From: Rahnella bonaserana
GTDB lineage: Bacteria > Pseudomonadota > Gammaproteobacteria > Enterobacterales > Enterobacteriaceae
DNA length: 64,000 nt
Direction: 5' to 3'
Assembly: GCF_019049675.1 (NCBI RefSeq)
Contig: NZ_JAFMOW010000067.1
Coordinates: 124,001 to 188,000, forward strand
The translations under genes and the position numbers were made by a program. Shown piece after piece: positions 56,621 to 64,000 of this stretch. How positions within the stretch are numbered: the stretch's first letter is position 1; every line of letters starts with the position of its first letter. Below the pieces are notes generated by a model. It saw nothing but the letters and a program-made list of their open reading frames with translations, did no database searches and was not told the origin of the DNA.

Positions 56621-57949
56621 TCAAGCTTTGCCGCTGATCCGGCGATAAACCACCGGCGTGCTTTCCGGCGCTTTGTCACTCAGGACAATGGCCGCCCGCA
56701 CTTCCTGCGCCGCCTGTTGCCAGGCCGCTTCACTGTTCGCGTGGATCATCGCCAGAGGCTGACGGGTATCCACTTGCTGGCCGAGTTGCGCCATGTGGGT
56801 CAGACCGACGCTGTAGTCAATAGGATCGCTGGCACGGCGGCGACCGCCACCCAGTGAAACCACCACCATCCCCAGCGCGCGGGTATCCATCGCGCTGACA
56901 ATGCCGTTCGTTTCGGCGTAAACCGGTTTGCTCAGCGTGGCCTGTTGCAGATAATTGTCGTAATTTTCGATGAAATCGGTCGGGCCTTTTTGCGCGGCAA
57001 TCATACGGCCAAAGACTTCCGCCGCTTTGCCGTTATCCAGCACTGCCTGCAGTTGACTGCGGGCGTCGGCGTCATCTTTCGCCAGTCCGCCGGACAGCAG
57101 CATTTCAACGCACAGCGCCATCGTGACTTCCAGCAGACGCGGATTACGGTATTCGCCGGTCAGGAAACGCACGGCTTCACGCACTTCCACCGCATTACCG
57201 GCACTGGATGCCAGCACCTGATTCATGTCAGTCAGCAGCGCCGTGGTTTTACAACCCGCGCCATTCGCCACGTCGACGATCGCCTGCGCCAGATCTTCGG
57301 ACAGCTGATAAGTTGGCATAAACGCGCCTGAACCGACTTTAACGTCCATCACCAGTGCATCCAGACCTTCGGCCAGTTTCTTCGCGAGGATCGACGCCGT
57401 GATCAACGGAATAGAATCGACGGTGGCGGTGATATCGCGGGTCGCGTAGAAGCGTTTATCTGCCGGTGCCAGCGAACTGGTCTGGCCGATAATTGCCACG
57501 CCGACGTCCTGAATGATGCTGCGAAAACGGCTGTCATCCGGGAAAATATCAAAGCCCGGAATGGCTTCGAGTTTATCCAGCGTACCGCCGGTATGACCGA
57601 GACCACGGCCTGAAATCATCGGGACATAACCGCCGCATGCTGCCACCATCGGGCCCAGCATCAGGGAGGTCACATCACCTACACCGCCGGTCGAATGTTT
57701 GTCGACAATCGGGCCGTTCAGGTTAAGGCTTTTCCAGTCGAGCACGGTCCCTGAATCACGCATCGCCATGGTCAGCGAAACACGTTCTTTCATGGTCATG
57801 TCGTTGAAATAGATAGTCATTGCCAGTGCGGCAATTTGTCCTTCAGAAACCTGGCTGTCGCGAATACCATTAATGAAGAAACGAATTTCTTCGTCGCTTA
57901 AAGGCTGACCGTCACGTTTTTTACGAATAATTTCTTGTGCGAGAAACAA
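56621..57949 (-). CDS. deoA: Thymidine phosphorylase DeoA
   Basis: 442 residues (E. coli 440) when started at the TTG at 57949 ([20 protein letters not shown] follows). A strong AGGGGGAT stands just upstream. A longer frame to 58033 does not match the family. The glycine-rich [21 protein letters not shown] binds phosphate. It splits thymidine and deoxyuridine. Second in the operon, 90 bases after deoC. Confidence 0.97.
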   Translation of the reverse strand: MFLAQEIIRKKRDGQPLSDEEIRFFINGIRDSQVSEGQIAALAMTIYFNDMTMKERVSLTMAMRDSGTVLDWKSLNLNGPIVDKHSTGGVGDVTSLMLGPMVAACGGYVPMISGRGLGHTGGTLDKLEAIPGFDIFPDDSRFRSIIQDVGVAIIGQTSSLAPADKRFYATRDITATVDSIPLITASILAKKLAEGLDALVMDVKVGSGAFMPTYQLSEDLAQAIVDVANGAGCKTTALLTDMNQVLASSAGNAVEVREAVRFLTGEYRNPRLLEVTMALCVEMLLSGGLAKDDADARSQLQAVLDNGKAAEVFGRMIAAQKGPTDFIENYDNYLQQATLSKPVYAETNGIVSAMDTRALGMVVVSLGGGRRRASDPIDYSVGLTHMAQLGQQVDTRQPLAMIHANSEAAWQQAAQEVRAAIVLSDKAPESTPVVYRRISGKA

Positions 57950-58039
57950 GGTATCCCCCTGCCTGAGCTGAACGCTAAATGTGAACGCCAGTACCGGACG
58001 CTGTAAAACAGCGCCACAGTACCGGCATAACAACAGTGA

Positions 58040-58819
58040 TTAGTAGCTGCTGGTGGCTTTCTGGCCAGCGTGACCCAATGTGGTCAGCAAGCTTGCCAGC
58101 AGGCTTGATGCGCCGAAACGGAAGTGACGTGCGTCAGCCCATTCACGACCCAGCAGGCGATCAGCCAGTGCCAGATATTGCGCGGCATCTTCAGCGGTTT
58201 TCACGCCACCGGCCGGTTTGAAACCGACGGTTTTGCCCACGCCCATTTCAGCAATCACGCTCATCATCAGCTCAGCGCTGTGCAAAGTGGCGTTTTCAGG
58301 CACTTTACCGGTAGAGGTTTTGATGAAGTCAGCACCCGCTTTAATGGCGATTTCGGAGGCTTTGCGGATCAGAGAATCTTGCTTGAGTTCGCCGGTTTCG
58401 ATGATCACTTTCAGCAGGACGTTGGCGGCTGCACAGGCTTCTTTGCACTGTTTGACCATCTCAAAACCGATCTGCTCGTTACCGGCCATCAGTGCACGGT
58501 ACGGGAATACGACGTCAACTTCGTCGGCACCGTAAGCGATTGCCGCGCGGGTTTCTGCCAGTGCAAAATCCAGATCGTCATTACCGTGCGGGAAGTTAGT
58601 CACGGTCGCAATGCGGATATCCGGCGTACCTTGCTCGCGCAGAGTTTTGCGGGCAACAGGAATAAAACGAGGATAAATACAGACAGCAGCGGTGTTACCT
58701 GCCGGGCTTTTCGCCTGGTGACAAAGCGCGATCACTTTTGCATCGGTGTCGTCTTCGTTCAGGGTGGTTAAATCCATCAGGTTCAGCGCACGTTGCGCTG
58801 CGGCGGTTAAATCGGTCAT
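58040..58819 (-). CDS. deoC: Deoxyribose-phosphate aldolase DeoC
   Basis: 259 residues from the ATG at 58819, as in E. coli. Class I aldolase; the Schiff-base lysine lies in [11 protein letters not shown], and [15 protein letters not shown] carries the second lysine. It splits deoxyribose 5-phosphate to acetaldehyde and glyceraldehyde 3-phosphate. First gene of the deo operon, below a 550-base regulatory region. Confidence 0.98.
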   Translation of the reverse strand: MTDLTAAAQRALNLMDLTTLNEDDTDAKVIALCHQAKSPAGNTAAVCIYPRFIPVARKTLREQGTPDIRIATVTNFPHGNDDLDFALAETRAAIAYGADEVDVVFPYRALMAGNEQIGFEMVKQCKEACAAANVLLKVIIETGELKQDSLIRKASEIAIKAGADFIKTSTGKVPENATLHSAELMMSVIAEMGVGKTVGFKPAGGVKTAEDAAQYLALADRLLGREWADARHFRFGASSLLASLLTTLGHAGQKATSSY

Positions 58820-59031
58820 ATAACTCTCCAACAATTTTCAATTCCAGCGACCGGCCAGAACTGAGCATACAGTCATGAATTCGTTCCGGCGTAAATCGAC
58901 CGGAAATGAATTCTGCACGGTTGGCGAGCGGACTTGGTTCCTTGAAGATAGCGTGCGTAAGCGGCGTGTCATGGCTTACGCGGCAACTGAGATCCTTCTC
59001 ACCGCGCTTTGATTGGCTGACGCCAATTCGT

Positions 59032-59047
59032 TGTGACTATTTGAACA
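59032..59047. promoter_or_regulatory. Degenerate DeoR operator (O2-like) at deoP2
   Basis: TGTGACTATTTGAACA matches 11 of 16 positions of the DeoR operator TGTTAGAATTCTAACA. Its centre is 34 bp downstream of the proximal CRP site, where O2 overlaps the -10 region in E. coli. Confidence 0.5.
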
Positions 59048-59065
59048 CGTCACATCTGGTTCCTG

Positions 59066-59081
59066 TGTGCAGTATTTCACA
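59066..59081. promoter_or_regulatory. Proximal CRP site of deoP2
   Basis: TGTGC-AGTATT-TCACA (TGTGAAATACTGCACA on the coding strand) has one mismatch to TGTGA-N6-TCACA. Confidence 0.75.
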
Positions 59082-59098
59082 CAAAATGAAAACCGTTT

Positions 59099-59108
59099 GC
59101 AACGTTGC
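59099..59108. promoter_or_regulatory. CytR site between the two CRP sites
   Basis: GCAACGTTGC, a perfect palindrome made of two GTTGC half-sites typical of CytR, lies midway between the CRP sites. Confidence 0.7.
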
Positions 59109-59117
59109 TTAATGAAA

Positions 59118-59133
59118 TGAGACCTAAATCACA
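59118..59133. promoter_or_regulatory. Distal CRP site of deoP2
   Basis: TGAGA-CCTAAA-TCACA, one mismatch to consensus. Its centre is 52 bp from the proximal site, against about 53 in E. coli deoP2. Confidence 0.7.
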
Positions 59134-59253
59134 CTTCACTGGCGTTATGCTCAGTATTTGGCCCAGATAAGAGTGTATACCCGATTCATGACAAACGGAG
59201 TGCGCACGGATATACAGCGATCGCCGACCGGCGACCGGCGATCTTACGAGCAA

Positions 59254-59269
59254 TGTTATAATAATAACA
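59254..59269. promoter_or_regulatory. DeoR operator (O1-like) at deoP1
   Basis: TGTTATAATAATAACA, a near-perfect palindrome like the E. coli DeoR site TGTTAGAATTCTAACA. On the minus strand it overlaps a TATTAT -10 with TTATGT 17 bp upstream. Confidence 0.85.
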
Positions 59270-59374
59270 TTTCAAAGAGAACATAAATCGCATGGCCGGA
59301 GCAAATCCTTTAACAGGAAAGCATGAAAGGAAAATTTGAATGTTATTTAAATCACAAAATAAGGAAGAAAGGGA

Positions 59375-60160
59375 TTACAGAGCAGATAAATTGAAGATAC
59401 GACGAGTGTTGTCGAGCAAGGTGGCGGCAATCTGTTCGGGGGTTTCGCTGCGCAGACTGCACAATATCCCGAACACGTTCGCGGCACGCTCCGGACGATT
59501 AGGCTGTCCCTGAAAACCCTGCAACGGCATATCCGGCGCATCAGTTTCCAGAAGCAAAGAAGACAGTGGTAATTGCGCCATCACCTGACGGGTTTTCTGC
59601 GCGCGTTCATAACTGATGGTGCCGCCCACGCCTATCGCAAAACCCAGTTTGATAAACGCCTGCGCCTGCGAAAGACTGCCCGCAAAGCCATGTACCACAC
59701 CGGTAGCAGGCAATTTAGCCTGCCGTAACATTGCCGCCAGCTGATCGTGACTGCGCCGTGAATGCAGAATAACCGGCAGCATTTCACGCTTTGCCATTGC
59801 GAACTGCGCTTTCAGCAGCCGTTGTTGTTGCTCAAATCGCGGCGCTTCCATGAATAAATCCAACCCGATTTCCCCGACCGCCACCAGATGCGGATCCCGT
59901 TGACTCAGCAACGAATCCAGTAATTCCAGGCAGCTGTCCTGATGTTCGGCAATATAAAGAGGATGCAAACCCAGCGCGGCGTGCAACTGCGGAAATGTTT
60001 TTGCCAGTGAAAGAATGCCGCGAAAACGATCTGACGTGACCGACGGAACGATAATCTGCCGGACGCCCGCTTCTCCGGCGAGACGCAGACTTTCAGCTTC
60101 CGCACCGGTAAAAGGCGGGAAATCGAAATGACAGTGCGTATCGACGAAGGTATAACTCAC
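59375..60160 (-). CDS. yjjV: TatD-family metal-dependent hydrolase YjjV
   Basis: 261 residues. TatD signature FVDTHCHFDFPPF and further metal ligands in GEIGLDLFM, LHSRRS and ETDAPDMPLQG. The family contains 3' exonucleases. It overlaps the end of yjjU by 4 bases, so both are one operon, upstream of deoC as in E. coli. Confidence 0.95.
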   Translation of the reverse strand: MSYTFVDTHCHFDFPPFTGAEAESLRLAGEAGVRQIIVPSVTSDRFRGILSLAKTFPQLHAALGLHPLYIAEHQDSCLELLDSLLSQRDPHLVAVGEIGLDLFMEAPRFEQQQRLLKAQFAMAKREMLPVILHSRRSHDQLAAMLRQAKLPATGVVHGFAGSLSQAQAFIKLGFAIGVGGTISYERAQKTRQVMAQLPLSSLLLETDAPDMPLQGFQGQPNRPERAANVFGILCSLRSETPEQIAATLLDNTRRIFNLSAL

Positions 60161-61386
60161 AACTTATCACCCTCACTGGCGGGATAGGTTTCTGATGAAC
60201 CGTTTTCTACCGGTGGCATTTCAGACGCCGCGCGTTTCGGTTGCGGGTCATGAACCATGTTGTCTTTAAAGGCGGCCGGGCGTACAACGCCGCCGTCGGC
60301 GACCATATCCGTCAGCACGGCGGGATCCAAAATGATTTGCTCCACCGTGCTGGCTGTGGCGGCCAGCGGAATAACGTTTTCAGGCTCATCCTGCGGTACC
60401 ACAATCCGCTGAGGGTGACGAGTCACACGCGGTTCAATGTGCGGATAAGGCCGTTCATTTTCACGCGGAAGCAACCAGTGTGCTGCTGCCGACAGGAAAT
60501 AACGCCCGCATCGACGGCCCAGATGGTAATCCTGATTTAAAGCGGGCAGACGACTGCCCAGCGCGTGACTGGCCAGAGGTTTCGGCGGGAAGATTTCGAA
60601 AATACGCACATCGTCCGGCGGATTCTCGATGAACTGCTGGATGCGGTGATAGCTTTCTTCATGATGCTGCATCATACGCACCAGCTGTTGCAGACTGCTT
60701 TCGCTCAGCCATTGTTCCATGCGTTTCATCCATTGCGGTGTATAGAACATCGCCGAGGGAACGGTGCGGATCACCACAATAGTATCTGCGCCACGGCGCC
60801 AGGCTTCTTCAACCGGGATAGCATCGCTGATGCCGCCGTCCTGATAACTCACGCCATCGAGATCGACGCCCATGCGGTAAAAGCCCGGAATAGCGCTGGA
60901 AGCTTTGATCACCGGCAGCCAGTTTTCCCGCGTCGGCGAGAAATAATTGGCCGCGTAATCATCACTTCGGCAGGCACACATCAGAAATTCACGGCCGTCA
61001 ATCAACAGCTTTTCAGCGGTTTCCATTGCCAGCGGCATGTTTTTGGCAGTTTGTTCCACCAGCCAGTCGAGATCGATAAGGTGCCCGCCACGCACGAAAC
61101 GCAGAGGATTGAAAAAGTCGGGGCTGGTGGTATAGCGGGTGATGACTCTTCTGGCATAACCGGGTTGCCCGCAGACAAAAGCAGAGAGATTTTGTGCGCC
61201 GGCAGACGTGCCCAGATATAAATCAAAGGGATTAAAGCGCGCGCGCTGAAACTCATCCAGTACACCGGCAGTAAAAATACCCCGCTGTCCGCCGCCTTCG
61301 CACACCAGTGCTATTTTGCCCGGTGTATACGGTTTATACGCCAGTGGTTCTATGTTCCCCAGCGTGACAGGTATTCTGTATCCCAA
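60157..61386 (-). CDS. yjjU: Patatin-like phospholipase YjjU
   Basis: 409 residues (E. coli 357). Patatin fold: oxyanion loop VCEGGGQRGIF, nucleophile serine in LGTSAGAQNL (GxSxG), and catalytic aspartate in DGGISDAIPVEEA. The N-terminus RIPVTLGNIEPL matches YjjU. The C-terminal 60 residues are low-complexity and longer than in E. coli. Likely acts on lipids; its substrate is not known. Confidence 0.94.
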   Translation of the reverse strand: MGYRIPVTLGNIEPLAYKPYTPGKIALVCEGGGQRGIFTAGVLDEFQRARFNPFDLYLGTSAGAQNLSAFVCGQPGYARRVITRYTTSPDFFNPLRFVRGGHLIDLDWLVEQTAKNMPLAMETAEKLLIDGREFLMCACRSDDYAANYFSPTRENWLPVIKASSAIPGFYRMGVDLDGVSYQDGGISDAIPVEEAWRRGADTIVVIRTVPSAMFYTPQWMKRMEQWLSESSLQQLVRMMQHHEESYHRIQQFIENPPDDVRIFEIFPPKPLASHALGSRLPALNQDYHLGRRCGRYFLSAAAHWLLPRENERPYPHIEPRVTRHPQRIVVPQDEPENVIPLAATASTVEQIILDPAVLTDMVADGGVVRPAAFKDNMVHDPQPKRAASEMPPVENGSSETYPASEGDKL

Positions 61387-61542
61387 CGGGCTATCCTCAC
61401 AAAATCGGCATCAAACATGGCCTTGCTCAGTGGCCTTCATTTCTGAGCATACCTTGTCTGACTGATTTACGTGAAATTCTTGCCAAATTTTGTCGATAAA
61501 ATCGTTACGTCCTGTTAACGGCCAGATTGCCCCCATAAAAGA

Positions 61543-61569
61543 ATCGCCCCCTTCAGAGAAGGGGGCGAT
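61543..61569 (-). terminator. Terminator of ytjA
   Basis: ATCGCCCCCTTC (61543-61554) pairs with GAAGGGGGCGAT (61558-61569). A TTCTTTTA stretch follows on the minus strand. Confidence 0.75.
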
Positions 61570-61610
61570 GTCATTCATTAACGCTTTTTGGCATCAAATC
61601 ATTGATGCGG

Positions 61611-61772
61611 TCAGAGTCGTTTACGACCGGTAAACAGGCTGACCAGGAACAGAATGATACCGACTACGAAGACGATTTTTGCAGCCCAGGCAGCTGTACC
61701 CGCCAAACCACCGAAACCGAGAGCCGCCGCGATCAACGCGATGATTAGAAAAATAATGCCCCAACGAAACAT
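61611..61772 (-). CDS. ytjA: Small membrane protein YtjA (DUF1328)
   Basis: 53 residues: [20 protein letters not shown], then a second membrane segment ([18 protein letters not shown]) and a basic end GRKRL. DUF1328 family, two membrane helices, function unknown. GGAGAAG stands before the ATG. Between osmY and yjjU, as in E. coli. Confidence 0.93.
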   Translation of the reverse strand: MFRWGIIFLIIALIAAALGFGGLAGTAAWAAKIVFVVGIILFLVSLFTGRKRL

Positions 61773-62089
61773 AAGCTTCTCCTTTACCCTATTTTCACTT
61801 TGCCAGTTTAAAAGGTGGTGCCCCGCTTCGGGCCGGACTCACTGTTAAACATCTGCCTTTTGACACTTTATCTCCCGACCGTATGCCGGGAACAAAACTT
61901 CTTACTTAATAAAGGTAGTCGAAAAATTAAAGTGTTAGAGCTTCTGACACGATATTTTTTCCGAAATCAGGCAAATCTTATCCGTCCCGAATACTCAGCG
62001 GGCAACACAAATATTGTTATGCGTTATTCAAAAGATGAGGCGCCCGCCCGTGAGAAGGCGCCTGGTACTACAGGTAGAGCAGAATATCG
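61773..62089. other. Intergenic region between ytjA and osmY
   Basis: About 317 bases. An AGGCGCC/GGCGCCT hairpin at 62038-62063, shortly after the osmY stop, is a possible osmY terminator. The remainder is the ytjA promoter region; no gene is seen. Confidence 0.55.
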
Positions 62090-62680
62090 TTACGGTGCGA
62101 CTTTCAGGTCATTTTTGACGCTTTTCACGCCATCAACGGTTTTCGCAACGCTTTCAGCACGGTCAGACTGTGCCTGATCTTTCACTGCACCTGAAAGCTG
62201 AACTACGCCGTCGGTGGTTTCAACTTTGACATTACGTGATGGGACGATGTCATCGGCCAGCAGTTTTGCTTTTACAGACGCTGTCGTTGCGCTGTCGCCG
62301 GCATAGCCTTTCACGCTCTGGTCTTTGCTGTCTTTGGTGTGCAGTTTGTCGCTGACAGATTTAACGCCTTCAACTTTAGTTGCTGCAGCAACAGCCTGCT
62401 CAGCTTCAGCCTGTGAGGCAACGAAGCCGCTCAGCGTGACCACACCAGAATTGGTGGTTACGGAGATGTCGCTGCTTTTGATGGCTTTATCATCCACCAG
62501 TGCACTTTTAACTTTCGCTGTGATGGCGCTGTCGCCCATGTAGTTATCAACTTTCTTCATGGAACTATCGATTTTTGCACCTGCGCTATCAGTAGTCGTT
62601 GCAGCCAGAGCGCTACCGCTCATCAGTGCGGTACCCAGTACTACGGCCATCATGGAATAGGCAAATTTAGAGTTTTTCAT
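62090..62680 (-). CDS. osmY: Osmotically inducible periplasmic protein OsmY
   Basis: 196 residues (E. coli 201). Signal peptide ending GSALA. Two BON domains: [20 protein letters not shown] and [20 protein letters not shown], each followed by the VVTLSG/VVQLSG strand pattern. It acts as a periplasmic chaperone and is under RpoS and osmotic control in E. coli. Confidence 0.97.
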   Translation of the reverse strand: MKNSKFAYSMMAVVLGTALMSGSALAATTTDSAGAKIDSSMKKVDNYMGDSAITAKVKSALVDDKAIKSSDISVTTNSGVVTLSGFVASQAEAEQAVAAATKVEGVKSVSDKLHTKDSKDQSVKGYAGDSATTASVKAKLLADDIVPSRNVKVETTDGVVQLSGAVKDQAQSDRAESVAKTVDGVKSVKNDLKVAP

Positions 62681-63117
62681 CGATTTCTTCCTTTCGGTTT
62701 ATAAGCCTTGATTTCGGCTCTGTACGTCACATTCTTGGTGACGCCTTCTAACAATTTGTATTGCTGCTGTTTTTACTATCCTTGTAGCAGAGGATATCGT
62801 TTTATTCTGGCTTTTAATTGCCTAGCGATATAACTCTCTGTTGAGTGACTTTAAAGTAGTGCTTTAAGCCACCATTTCCTGAACACACATTTAATATAGT
62901 CAAGAATGATCAAATGTGTAGGAAGATCGTCGAATAGGGACTCTAATGCAGACAAGTCCGAAGGTTTTCACCCGGATCTGCGCAAAATATCGGCATAGTG
63001 ATAAGAAATATCTGGAGGCCAACCCGCCTCTGATAAAAAAAATGGCTCCTTTAAAAGGAGCCATTTGAAATTACAGCGTTAAAAACCAGGCATTAACGAT
63101 GAGACTTCAGTTTTAAA
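62681..63117. other. Intergenic region upstream of osmY
   Basis: About 440 bases. It holds the osmY leader (with a GTCAC/GTGAC hairpin near 62725-62745), an AT-rich stretch at 62790-62920, and the terminator of the next gene. No gene is recognised. Confidence 0.55.
63035..63066 (-). terminator. Terminator of the chitin-binding protein gene
   Basis: AAATGGCTCCTTT (63040-63052) pairs with AAAGGAGCCATTT (63054-63066). A T run follows on the minus strand. Confidence 0.85.
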
Positions 63118-64000
63118 TTACTGCTTGTCCCACGCATCCTGCCAGTTAGTGCCGGTGGCTGGCGCATAAGCCCACGCCGCCTGACCACACCAGCCAGAGT
63201 ATGGGAAAGGTTTGCACTGATAAATGCTGCCATCACTGCCTAATACCTTGGTACCTGCCACGTATTTCTCACTGCTTTGCGGGTAAACATAGTCGTAACC
63301 TGCCGCCGCCGCTTTGGCTTTTACCACAACGGTGGTGGTCGCGGTATCCGTTAAACCGGTGTTATCAGTAACAGTTACGTCAACAGTGAAGCGGGTATCA
63401 ACCGTCACGTCTGGTGCAGTGATCACTTCAGTATTAGTCGCGTCACCCTGAGACGGTGCGACTGGCAATCCGGCCGGATTAGTCCACTGATAATGCAAAT
63501 CAGCAGCCTGCGTATCCGGATCGGTCACTTTTGCTGTCAGCGTCAGGGATTCACCAGAAGTCACGGTGTACGTGGATTCAAGAGTAACCGACGGTGCGAC
63601 AGGTTGAGATGCATCAATCACATTCACGCTGGTTTGCGCAGTGGTGCTGCCTTCGCTGTCACTCACGGTCAGAGAGAAGGTATACACCGCATTGGTCACC
63701 GGTTGCGCCACGCTGAATGTCGCTTTGGCAGAGTTGCTGTTTTGCAGCGTCACTGCCGGGCCGGAAACTTGTTTCCACTGATAAGTCAGGCTGTCGCCGT
63801 CTATATCGGTGCTGGCAGAACCGTCCAGTGTGATCACGCCGGTGCCGTTAACCTGCTGAGCCATACCGGCATTCGCGACCGGTGGCGTATTGGTAGCAAC
63901 CGGCGCGGCTGAACCGCTGGTGATTGGCGCAAAGATTTGGCTGTACGCATAAAGCGGAGCCTGTTCCGGCGTCATACCACTGTGTTCTGCGGAGACCTGA
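63118..64000 (-). CDS. Secreted chitin-binding protein, C-terminal part (PKD/Ig-like domains and CBM5/12)
   Basis: The frame is open to the window edge, so the start and any catalytic domain are missing. It reads [20 protein letters not shown] at the edge, then two Ig-like or PKD domains ([20 protein letters not shown] and [20 protein letters not shown]), and a C-terminal CBM5/12 chitin-binding module with [20 protein letters not shown] and aromatic residues in [21 protein letters not shown]. This build is typical of secreted chitinases and lytic polysaccharide monooxygenases. Which one it is cannot be told here. Confidence 0.8.
   Translation of the reverse strand, partial: QVSAEHSGMTPEQAPLYAYSQIFAPITSGSAAPVATNTPPVANAGMAQQVNGTGVITLDGSASTDIDGDSLTYQWKQVSGPAVTLQNSNSAKATFSVAQPVTNAVYTFSLTVSDSEGSTTAQTSVNVIDASQPVAPSVTLESTYTVTSGESLTLTAKVTDPDTQAADLHYQWTNPAGLPVAPSQGDATNTEVITAPDVTVDTRFTVDVTVTDNTGLTDTATTTVVVKAKAAAAGYDYVYPQSSEKYVAGTKVLGSDGSIYQCKPFPYSGWCGQAAWAYAPATGTNWQDAWDKQ

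Larger units (their letters stand above)
58820..59374. other. deo operon regulatory region and structured leader
   Basis: About 555 bases without a gene. The distal part holds a DeoR-type operator, two CRP sites and a CytR site (listed separately). The deoC-proximal part has three hairpins: GAATTC/GAATTC arms around 58877-58913, GCGTAAGC/GCTTACGC at 58955-58981, and ATTGGC/GCCAAT at 59012-59027. A further hairpin GATCGCCG/CGGCGATC is at 59219-59243. Confidence 0.75.

Noticed and set aside
59219-59243. GATCGCC-rich hairpin considered as the yjjV terminator
   Set aside because: No T run follows on the minus strand, and it lies just before the O1-like deo operator region; kept only as a hairpin.
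1-64000. tRNA, rRNA, insertion sequence, prophage or CRISPR signals
   Set aside because: No cloverleaf, rRNA segment, transposase, integrase or regularly spaced repeat was found on either strand.

Overview
This window looks like a chromosomal segment of a member of the Enterobacterales. The gene content and order match the region around the origin of the E. coli K-12 map: ispH-fkpB-lspA-ileS-ribF / rpsT / nhaAR / dnaKJ / satP / mog-talB / yaaJ / yaaA / thrLABC / lasT / arcA / creA / rob / gpmB / yjjX / trpR-slt / ettA / nadR-radA-serB / smp / deoCABD / yjjV-yjjU / ytjA / osmY. Compared with the E. coli layout, creBCD, lplA and yjjJ are missing, there is no insL/hok segment near nhaA, and an ERIC repeat lies inside the deo operon. 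The added genes and protein sequences suggest a Rahnella, Ewingella or Serratia-like genus, but the genus cannot be proved from this sequence alone. No rRNA, tRNA, CRISPR array, prophage or insertion sequence was seen.

Region by region. 1-7348 is an accessory sugar locus. It holds the tail of a gluconolactonase-like gene, a LacI-family repressor, a divergent operon (a large ManA-like isomerase with an N-terminal extra domain, then mannose-family PTS EIIA, EIIB, EIIC and EIID), and a convergent operon of two cupin-type phosphoglucose-isomerase-like genes. A 12-bp palindrome (TTAATCGATTAA or a near match) occurs in front of all three transcription units, so they appear to form one regulon. The sugar is not known. 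7379-31921 is conserved core: the ribF-to-ispH operon, rpsT, nhaAR, dnaKJ with a heat-shock promoter, satP, an added MFS transporter, mog, talB, yaaJ, yaaA, the threonine operon with its leader peptide and attenuator, and lasT. 31922-38552 holds arcA with a long leader carrying an antisense yjjY-like small ORF, then creA, rob, gpmB, yjjX, trpR with its operator, and slt.

38553-49684 mixes core and accessory genes. A P-type ATPase and an RcsA-like regulator sit between slt and ettA. A LysR/MDR-oxidoreductase divergent pair and a DUF3300-DUF2950 exported-protein pair sit between ettA and nadR. 49685-61386 holds serB-radA-nadR, smp, the nucleoside catabolic operon deoCABD (with a compact promoter region showing DeoR, CRP and CytR site patterns), and the yjjU-yjjV operon. 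61611-64000 holds ytjA, osmY and the C-terminal part of a secreted chitin-binding protein that runs off the window end.

How genes work together: the deo genes break deoxynucleosides down to acetaldehyde and glyceraldehyde 3-phosphate. thrABC make threonine from aspartate. lspA, ileS and ribF supply basic translation and lipoprotein functions in one operon. The first 7 kb most likely encodes uptake, phosphorylation and isomerisation of one dedicated sugar whose phosphate is carried to fructose 6-phosphate.
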